Positions 55,701 to 64,000 of a stretch of 64,000 nt of DNA are shown here, piece after piece. Under the pieces are notes generated by a model. The model saw only the letters and a program-made list of their open reading frames with translations, did no database searches and was not told the DNA's origin. How positions within the stretch are numbered: position 1 is the first letter of the stretch; each line of letters begins with the position of its first letter. The position numbers and the translations under genes were made by a program. Location: NCBI RefSeq assembly GCF_016545825.1, contig NC_052620.1:41850620-41914619 (forward strand). The letters are read 5' to 3'. The stretch is from Eucalyptus grandis. Taxonomy: Eukaryota > Streptophyta > Magnoliopsida > Myrtales > Myrtaceae.

Positions 55701-57000
55701 TTGTCACACCCCGAACCTCGAGCGCGCACACATCCCTCGATGGTCGACTAAATTGCGACATTCCCAGGACGCATCGCGGACCCATTCGTTTTATGCACAT
55801 GCAGAAGTGAATTAAGTAATCTCCAGACAACAACAAGCAAGGGATAGAAAAACAGGACAACCAATCAACACAAATGACACTTTATAAACAAATCAGGTTT
55901 GTATACACACGAGTCTAAATCAAAAAGAGCTATGGAGCCTCCTAAGCTCTGGACTATCCAGTCATGGGCTCCGGGTCCATCACAACACCATTAGGAGTGT
56001 CGATATCCATAAGGTGCCCTACTTCCCATTCCCCAGTCCCGACGGGAGGTCTGTCAAAACCCTGTAAGGGACCCTCCTGACCCCCTTGAGGAAAGTTAAT
56101 GAACCAAGCTATGAATCGATGAGGTATTAACTAAGATAGGCCCTCCTTGACCGAGACCGTGGACTCAACTAACTCCCGGGTTAAGGTGGTACTGGGAATA
56201 AGGAAATAGGAGTGCTAAAAATCCATCACCTGCGGGACCCCATAACGCACATGGCGTACCTCCATCTAAGGACATAAAAATGTTTAAACCACGACGGGGT
56301 GAGAGAATGTCTCAGCGAGTCTACACCCTAAACCCCGATTATGAGGAAATTCACCTAGAGGCAGCCTAAACAAGTACCATATAAGACTTACCTCACCTCA
56401 GCACCTCCCTGCACATTAGCATATCTCATATACATATGCATACAGTCAATGCACTCAATAATTGGAACACTTCAACTCATATATCAATCAATCACAGGGG
56501 TCCCAATTATAAGGCCAAATCGTTATGACACGTCCCATTCCGTGCCATACGATTTCGTCCCATAATCAGGCGTGGTTATCTCACTCATTTAAGCGTTCCA
56601 ATTGACTATGACCCAATGGTCACGACCAACTCAACAGTCGGCAGTCATTCGGCATAATCGGGCGTCGTTCTCGAAAGAGCATCGTTCGGCATAAACGCAT
56701 CGTGACGGATTCCAATAGCGATCACACGCACATCCAATCTCGGCCAAGGACATCGTGCTTTGCACTCAAATGCCTCAATTTTAAATAATGTACTTGGCAT
56801 ATTTTCTTCATATTAAAAACACCCGGTAAAATAATTGTGCGTGGACATATAGTCAAATCGCACCATAAAATGTGATATCCTTTCATTTTAAAATTCCACG
56901 ATTTTATATAGTACTAATAGTAGCGGAAGTAAAAATCTTATACACCTATTTCTAAAGCATTTTCGCATATTTTAACAAAAGCACATACATGAGATAAATG
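55701..57000 (-). mobile_element. Gypsy-type LTR, minus orientation, inserted in copia gag
   Basis: It starts TGTCACACCCCGAACCTCGAG and is homologous along its length to 13842-15500 and, in reverse, to 15500-17085 (shared ACGCATC.., CTCAGCGA.., CCTAAACA.., CAGGGGTCCCAATTATAAGG motifs). The orientation is inferred from the 15500-17085 LTR. The right end is not defined. Confidence 0.6.
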
Positions 57001-58069
57001 GGCTAATCATATTAACCTTGTACCGTGCTCTAAATTTGGTTCTAACATTCTTTGGGTTCTAAGCACAAACGTATGATGTCTTCGCAGCAGTGGTTCTGAC
57101 GTTCTTTAGACTCTGACCACGAACATCTAATGCCTTTCGATAATACTAATTATAATGTTCTGACGTTCTTCAGATTCAACCCCACAAATGTCAGACCTCT
57201 AGTTCAGACACACCACCAATTCTCACATTAAATAGAAGAGAGGAATTGAGAGATCTCACAACTATAATTGTGCTAGCAATTACTCTTGTGTGTAAATGGT
57301 TTGGTTGATCACTATCAACACTCTCAATTATTGATTGTCGATCCTTATGTGATTTGCTCTCTGTATTACCTTTTATAGCTAGTGTAGATCATATTTAAAT
57401 CGGCTCATTATTTCTAAAACCATTTTAGAATTAATACGACTGTAACTTCTGACGGATGTAAGTTCTAATACTGTTTCAGACACTAGTTTGGGCATTAACT
57501 ATGTAATTGTTATAGAACATTATTCTAGATATTTATTTATAACCATTACAAGTCTTTATTATATGTACTAACTTTATAACTATTATAAATATTCAATTTG
57601 ATTGTTATATTTGAAACTATTTCTGAGCATTAATTGGTCATTTGAATTTGAAACCATTATTAAATTGCTCCTTAATTCTGAAAACGTTTCAGATCATTAA
57701 TGTGACCGTTAAGTTCTAAAACCGTTTTAGAACTTTAATGTGACCGTTACATTTGAAACCGTTTCATATCTTTAATTTAGTCATTAAATCTAAAACCATT
57801 TTAATTTATTAATTTGGCTATTGATTTTGAACTCACTTCAGATTATTAATGATGCCATTAATTCTGAACTCATTTCAAATCATTAATGCATTTATTAATT
57901 CTGAACTTACTTTAGATTTGATCATTGACTTTGAACATGCTTTAGATCTTTGATTCGACTGTAAAGTCTGAAATCCACTTTAGACTTTGTAAAGTTTGAA
58001 GCCCCCTTTTCAGATCTTTTATCTTTTAGCCCAATTCCGATTGGCTCAACTTGCAAATATATTTGCAAT

Positions 58070-58072
<3 letters not shown>
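57001..58072. repeat. AT-rich repeat region with degenerate palindromic tandem units
   Basis: From about 57410 to 57990 the sequence repeats, roughly every 40-55 bp, a unit like TCTGAAACCGTTTCAGATCATTAATGTGACCGTTA. Each unit contains an imperfect palindrome of the TCTGAAA..TTTCAGA type. At 57040-57190 a related motif (GTTCTGACGTTCTTYAGA) repeats three times. No gene is recognised. Confidence 0.6.

Positions 58073-58117
<45 letters not shown>
58073..58117. repeat. (CT)n microsatellite
   Basis: An uninterrupted CT run of about 45 bp. Confidence 0.95.
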
Positions 58118-58120
<3 letters not shown>

Positions 58121-58534
58121 CAAACATCATTCTAATTTGTTATGATGGGTGACATCTTAGGTTCATCACTGAGCTGGCAGCAAGACTTGTACTAACACAT
58201 TGGCATAACAAAGAGAATTGATTGTCCAGATCAATCTCTTGTTCCTACAAACCATGAGTGACATCTAGCAATATATCATGGCTAATCAGACAGTGCAAAT
58301 GCTTCAAGAACATAATGAACTTGTCAGCTTTGGTGACCATGTAATTCGATCCTTCTGTCTCACCATGCCCCGATCGAACAAAGACCATGGAATTATTGGT
58401 CAAACCACCAATTTGATTATATATCCAAATCTAATTAACATGTATTCTATGAGACATTAACTATTCATTCTTGATTATAACCTCGGCCGAGGATTTCGAT
58501 ACAATGTCACAATTAGATCGCATAAAACATCAAT

Positions 58535-58538
<4 letters not shown>

Positions 58539-58603
<65 letters not shown>
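58539..58603. repeat. (TG)n microsatellite
   Basis: An uninterrupted TG run of about 65 bp. Open frames across it encode Val-Cys or Thr-His repeats and are artefacts. Confidence 0.95.
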
Positions 58604-58606
<3 letters not shown>

Positions 58607-60170
58607 ACAAAAAGACAAATTCCATATTACGCACACATGTGCCTTCATATGTGAATAAACTATGACCATCAAGTATAGAGATGGTTCAACAAAGCATCAA
58701 TATGGGCACTTGTGAACCATAGCCATCCAACATACTGTGAAAGCTAGTACGAGCACTTAAAGGGGGTGAATAGGTGTGAAAACAAATTTTGCAGAGTAAA
58801 GAGTATAATTTTACTTTTAAACCAACTCTATTTAACAATAGATTATGAAAAGGAAATTAGACTCTAATAATCAAATAGAAATACGATCAAAGTAAAAGAG
58901 CTTAAGGAAGAGAATAAGAACACAAGGTTTATAGTGGTTCGGCTTAATCCAAGCCTATGTCCACTCTTCCGCACTGACAGCCCACCGGTTGGATTTCACT
59001 AAGAATCAAAAGAGTTGTTACAGTATAGCTCTTCCTTGATTCCACAGTGTAGAGACTCTACTACACTTCCTTACACTTCCTCAAAGTCTCATAGAAGTAT
59101 AAACTCTCTTTTGAGTACAAGTTTACGCTCAACAATTGAATTGACAAAGAACAAGGAGCTTCAAACTTTAGAATTCTTCTATTGCGCACACAGTCGAATA
59201 ACTGGAACATCTTCCTTATATACTCCTCCATGCCTTCATACCCGTTGGCACTTACCAAAGGAGCTCTTCTAATCTACCCGTTAGACAGAATCATTTAGGG
59301 AGATTTCGAGTTATTTAAGGGATATGAGGATAGCCCACCAATCCTGCTCGCCCATATAATCAGGATCTAGGTTTCCATAAGTAAAACCTTCCAAGTATAC
59401 TTCGCCAATCAACGGATCTAAATTACCCAAATTGAAATCAAAACGAATAATAGATTCCAAGATGCTATCTCCAGCCGAGAGATCTTTCTTCAGTCGATAG
59501 AATCAAATCCTTAATGAAATACTCAGTTCTGGATAAGTCTTCTTTGACGATCTAGAAACTGTCAATGAGGATAGACTTTGAATCTTGAGTCTTGCGGTTC
59601 GGCGGTCTTCAGACTTTGACTAAAGAGTCTGCAAGTCTTCAGACTAGACTAATGGAAACGTTTTGTCAGCTTCAAAACACACAAGGAGGTTTTCTCCAAC
59701 ACATACAAGTCAGTATCATGCCTTAGGTCTAAGAATTTTACACCTGACCAAAGCGTGAACAATCAGACATTGACCTTGCTAAAAGCTTTCATGTCGCCAA
59801 TCGTTCTATACATATTATGTTCAGTGAACTTGCCTGAGACAAGCACTTGTGTTCTAGCTCGGATATCACAATACCCAATGACTTGTGACTCATCATCCTC
59901 TCAAGTATCCAATACTGATGGTGAAGCTTAAGAACACATTGATCTCAACATGATCATTGTTATCCTCTCAATGATCCATCAATCGGGATCTGTTTAAAGA
60001 TTCAGCATAACTGTAAACCTGTCACATATATTCTTAACGTCTTAAGAATAGGTTCAGTTGTAACTAATCTTATGGACTCTTTCATGTAATTAGGACGATG
60101 GATGAATATTTATTTGCCATTAAATAGTCCCTAACATGCAACTATTATATGGTTGCTTTAGGGCATATAG
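58604..60170. other. Unclassified repeat-like DNA
   Basis: No gene recognised. The AAAGGGGGTGAATAGGTG motif at 58757 is a phrase I associate with dispersed plant repeats, so part of this stretch is probably transposon-derived. The rest shows nothing I can name. Confidence 0.35.
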
Positions 60171-60174
60171 CTAA

Positions 60175-60900
60175 TAGAGTATTCCATTGCAGGCGAGTGA
60201 TAGCAACAAGCAGGCAACTAGGATCGAGATTACATGGTTCACATAACCTATCTTGCGAGCATGATGATAGATTGGGAGTGAATCCAACCATTGACTTGAC
60301 TTGTATAGTAGATAGAACAAGAGTGAGTGGAGGAAATTGTAGGTAATGCTCCATCTTGACCGGTTGATGCGGAGTAAGAAAAGAGCTGGCTTGGTCACTT
60401 GAAAGAGAGAGGGCACCATGCTGTGTCCGCAAAGTGCGTAGGGTCATTGAGATGGACAAGTGAATAGAACAGGACAAAGTGTCCACAAAGTGCGTAGGGT
60501 CATTGAGATGGACAAGTGAATAGAATTGGAGAAAGTAGGCGCCCTTCATGGCAGGAAAATAGAACAAGAATGAGTGGAAGAAACTGTAGGTAATGCTCCA
60601 TCTTGACCGGTTGATGCGGATCAAGAAAAGAGCTGGCTTGGTCACTTGAAAGAGAGAAGGCACCATGTTGTGTCCGCAAAGTGCGTAGGGTCATTGAGAT
60701 GGACAAGTGAATAGAACAGGACAAAGTGGGCGCCCTTCATGGTAGGAAAACTATACTGACGTCTTTATCCATCTATAGCAACTCATGACAATCATTTTCC
60801 TTTTCTTTGCCTTGCAACAGGGTTGATATTCCTGATAATCCTAACCTGGCCCAAACCTGGCACTACCGGCGGTCACTAGCACCACCCTAATCACTTGATG
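60175..60900 (-). pseudogene. Fourth RLP copy: start codon and upstream region only
   Basis: On the minus strand the RLP start (ATG at 60187-60185) and first four codons match RLP-A/B, then the coding sequence is cut off. The upstream part is homologous to 32074-32330 and 50743-51019 plus 51896-52040. It contains its own tandem duplication of about 240 bp (60314 and 60551), and a ~50-bp piece (TGTCCGCAAAGTGCGTAGGG..) is present three times. A copia LTR begins at 60901 and ends the homology. Confidence 0.75.
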
Positions 60901-61729
60901 TGTTGAAATATGTCTCGAGTTTAAGTTTGTTGAATATACTCCATCCAAATTGAGTTACGGATAAAGTTCAAGACAGGATCTTGCATGATGGGAATCTATA
61001 TTGGTGTCCTGATCAAGAACGTAATTTGTTCGGCTTAGTAAAAATAGAAGCATGCAATTTGGACTTAGGTTTATCGAACTTGGAAACGGCATTGGATAAG
61101 GTTTGTGTTAAATCTCACGGAAATCTATCCTTTGCGATATTGGCGCGATATTTCTTGTTTTAGTCCAAGTTGAAAAAGTAAATTGTGGGCCAAGAATTTC
61201 AAGAAGTCCGCGTCTATATAAATTCTCATTTATCAAGGTATTTCTTCTTTGACCTATTCTTGAAGTGCCGAAGTTGATGGAAAAGAACCAGTGGGACCCA
61301 AGAGCTGTGGTTGACGTAATGAAACGCCACTGTATGTGAATGCTTGGGCACGCTATTATCAAAATCTTCAAGCGCCGTTCATTGAGTGCTTGGCATTGAT
61401 TTTGTTCGTGAATTACGTCAAAGAAAAATCAATTAAATCTCGTAGTAAGATTTGTATATAATTCATTCAAGATATTGAAAGATTATTTTGTAAGGAATTG
61501 TGGGACTAAACATTGTGTGTGTTATTGAATGTAATTGGGGCTTGGGAAGAACTGAGAGTATTTGAATAATTCGATTGTGTCAAATCCGTTGTATTATTTG
61601 ATCTATAGTGAAATTCGCCGCTGCCTTCCCCGTGGACGTAGGTCACTATGATTGAATCATGTAAATTCGATGTTCGATTTATTTTTTTGTTTTGTTTATT
61701 TATTATTTGATCGCTTGCTTTCCACAACA
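60901..61729 (+). repeat. 5' LTR of a copia element
   Basis: It starts TGTTGAAATATGTC where RLP-upstream homology ends and finishes TTTCCACAACA (829 bp). It is followed by a primer-binding-site-like TTAGTATCAGAGCC. Confidence 0.75.
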
Positions 61730-61730
61730 A

Positions 61731-64000
61731 TTAGTATCAGAGCCAAACTTGGCTAAGTTGAAGCAAATCAATGGCAGTAGAAAAAGGAAAAGTGAAAATC
61801 AATAGATTTTATGAGAATGATTTTGGTTTATAGAAGATGCAAATTGAAGGTTATTTGTATAAGATGAAACTGCACTTGCCTCTATCTAGGGAGAAACTAG
61901 AGATGATGAACCAAACTAACTGGGAATTGCTGGATAGATGAGATATGGGTGTTATTTGGCTGAAGTTGGCTCGTAACATTGCATTTAACATCGTGAAGGC
62001 AAAGACCATTGTTGATTTGATAAAAGCCTTGTCGGATATGTACGAGAGGAGCTCTACACTCAATAAGGTCTATTTGATGTGACGTCTCTTTAACTTGAAG
62101 ATGAGGGAAGGTGTGTTAGTTGCAAATCATGTAAAGGAATTCAATGTAATTGTTAGTCAATTGAGTTTAGTTAAGATTGACTTTGAAGATGAGATACGTG
62201 TTTTGATTATGTTATCCTCATTGCTTAATAGTTGAAAAACTACTATTACTGCTGTTAATAATTCCTTTGGGTCAACAAGCTTGACATTTGATAGAGTTCG
62301 ATATTTAATTATGAGTGAGAAAATTTGTGGAAAAGAATTTGACAAACTTGTATCTGCTACTTTAGTATAAAACAGATGAAGAACTTGTATTTGTTAGTGA
62401 GAGTAGCATAAACATGAATAGACGCAGTCAATCTAGGATTGGTGGTATTGTCTGTTGGAAGTGTGGCAAGGGAAGCATCTTAGAAGAAATTGCCTTATTA
62501 GTGTACGGATAGTAGTAAACTACAGTTGGAGAACAATGTTGAATGCAATGTTATAAGTGTTGGCGATGTTAGCATCAGAATGCATAATGGTATTGTGAGA
62601 ACATTTACTAATACATGCATGTTCCAGAGTTGAAGAACTTGATTTCCTTGAGTGCCCTATATTTAGCCGAGTATCGATATTTTTTAGAATATGGAGTTTT
62701 GAAAGTTGTTCAAGGTGCTTTGGTGATAATGAAAGAAATCAAGCATAGTGGCATGTATGAATTTCAAGGTGAGATAGTGACAAATTTTGCCGTGAAGACG
62801 TCAGATGCATTTGCTTGAGAGTCTGAATTGTAGCATATGATTTGGGGCACATTAGCGAAAGAAGCCTGAAGGTTTTAAGGGAACAAAATATGTTATGTGG
62901 TTATGTTGCTAATGAACTGAATGTATGCAGATGCTACAACTTAGATTAACGGTGGAAAGTGTAGTTCAATATGGTTATTAAAGAAACCAAGAAAATTGCA
63001 AAGTTAATTAACTTGAATATTCGCAGGTTGTTACGGTTTCCTTTCAGGAAGAATGCTAGATATATGCTAACAGTTATTGATGACTACTCGAGAAAGATGT
63101 GGATGTTTGTGCTTAGGCACAAGTTTGATGCTGTTGTCATGATCATGCAGAGGAGAGCTTTGATAAAAAAAGAGGCTGGTAAAAACGATTAAGCATATGT
63201 AGACATATAGTAGCACGGAGTTTTGCTTGAAGCTATTAAATGAATTATGCATGAAGAAATGCATAGTAAAACATCGCACTAGTACTAATGAACCCCAACA
63301 TATTGCGAAATTGATAAGTAAAACCTTACTAGAGATGACCCGTAAAATGCTCTCTAATGTTGGTATGGTTAGGGAATTTATAGCGGGTGCGCTTAGTACG
63401 GCGAGCAATGTGATGAATAGATCCCCATCGACTAAGATTGGATGTCGGACTTCTGAAGAATTGTGGTTAGGCAATGTTGCTAATTATTCTATTTTAAAAA
63501 TATTTAGTTGCCTGTGTTATGTTCAAGTAAGTGATGATAAGCTCGATAAAATGACAAGAAAGTGCATGTTCTTAGGTTATACACAACGTGAGCAGGACTA
63601 TCGATTTTGATGCTTGGAATTAAATTCATATGTGATCAACATAGAAGTTATATTTGACAAATCTCCAATACTTTTGCTTAGGAGTGATTATAGCAGTATT
63701 CATACCAATCTGCATGATGTTTAGTTCAAAGTGGAGTTGCAACCAAAAACTCCCGAGCTAGCAAGTACTAATGAAGTAATCGACATAGATGATACTTATA
63801 GTAAGTAGAGCATATAGAGCTAACAGTTGCTGTAACGACTCCTATTGATGAGATATATGTTCGATCTTCTAACAGGTGTGGATGTAACAATGGTTTTGCT
63901 TTATTTACGGAGGAGGAGTTTGTGTTGAAAAATTCTTGTAGAGTATTAAAGGTGCATGTGGAGTTAGTGGTCTAATGAGATCCTCGGTTATGGCAAAATT
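61731..64000 (+). mobile_element. Degenerate Ty1/copia (Tnt1-like) gag-pol, running off the window
   Basis: From the primer site: gag (about 61770-62370), a zinc-knuckle remnant (CWKCGKG at about 62456), protease/pre-integrase region (about 62600-62960; LGHISERSLKVL) and integrase (about 63020-63610; TVIDDYSRKMWMF, then KMTRKCMFLGYTQREQDYRF). Many in-frame stops and frame changes make it inactive. Reverse transcriptase and the 3' LTR would lie beyond 64000. The motif style is that of Tnt1-like copia elements. Confidence 0.82.

Noticed and set aside
58471..58672. Val-Cys or Thr-His repeat proteins
   Set aside because: They are translations of the (TG)n microsatellite.

Overview
This is nuclear DNA of a flowering plant, probably a woody dicot. 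The evidence is intron-rich genes with GT-AG junctions, Ty1/copia and Ty3/gypsy LTR retrotransposons, hAT-, PIF/Harbinger- and Mutator-like MITEs, a tRNA-derived SINE, and plant-specific gene families. MITEs with very GC-rich cores made me think of Myrtaceae (Eucalyptus-like), but that is only an impression.

Layout. (1) 0.8-11.4 kb: a complete CAMTA gene (calmodulin-binding transcription activator, CAMTA4-like) on +, 12 coding exons, 993 residues with every junction in phase. (2) 11.5-18 kb: repeats. These are a TIR element with a GC-rich core, a cluster of GGCCCA/TGGGCC motifs, two related LTRs facing each other as a ~3.2 kb inverted repeat, a tRNA-iMet-type primer binding site and a broken gypsy gag. 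(3) 19.3-28.2 kb: a complete MCM9 helicase gene on -, 20 exons, 667 residues, with an E2F site in its promoter. (4) 27.4-53.4 kb: a local segmental duplication. Copy 1 (27401-34607) and copy 2 (43831-53359) each hold the MCM9 promoter plus exons 1-2, then a gene for a phytosulfokine-receptor-like LRR ectodomain with no kinase (RLP-A 30040-32073, RLP-B 45622-47715). Two more remnants of this family lie at ~43.0-43.8 kb and ~60.2-60.9 kb. (5) Between and around the copies: three decayed Ty1/copia elements, a long probable gypsy LTR, two hAT-type elements and nested LTRs. (6) 53.4-64 kb: mostly repeats, ending in a degenerate copia element that runs off the window.

The main biological interest is the family of kinase-less PSKR-like receptor proteins. 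RLP-B keeps signal peptide, LRRs, island domain and a C-terminal membrane segment. In RLP-A small indels shift the frame, and a PIF/Harbinger MITE separates the ectodomain from the membrane-segment end of the gene, so the product would be a soluble ectodomain. RLP-B has a copia LTR inserted about 66 bp upstream of its start codon. CAMTA and MCM9 look like intact single genes. Several mobile elements can be bounded to the base because the duplicate copy, or a duplicated target site, shows the empty site.

All exon joins, domain calls and homologies come from reading the sequence by eye; no database search was run.
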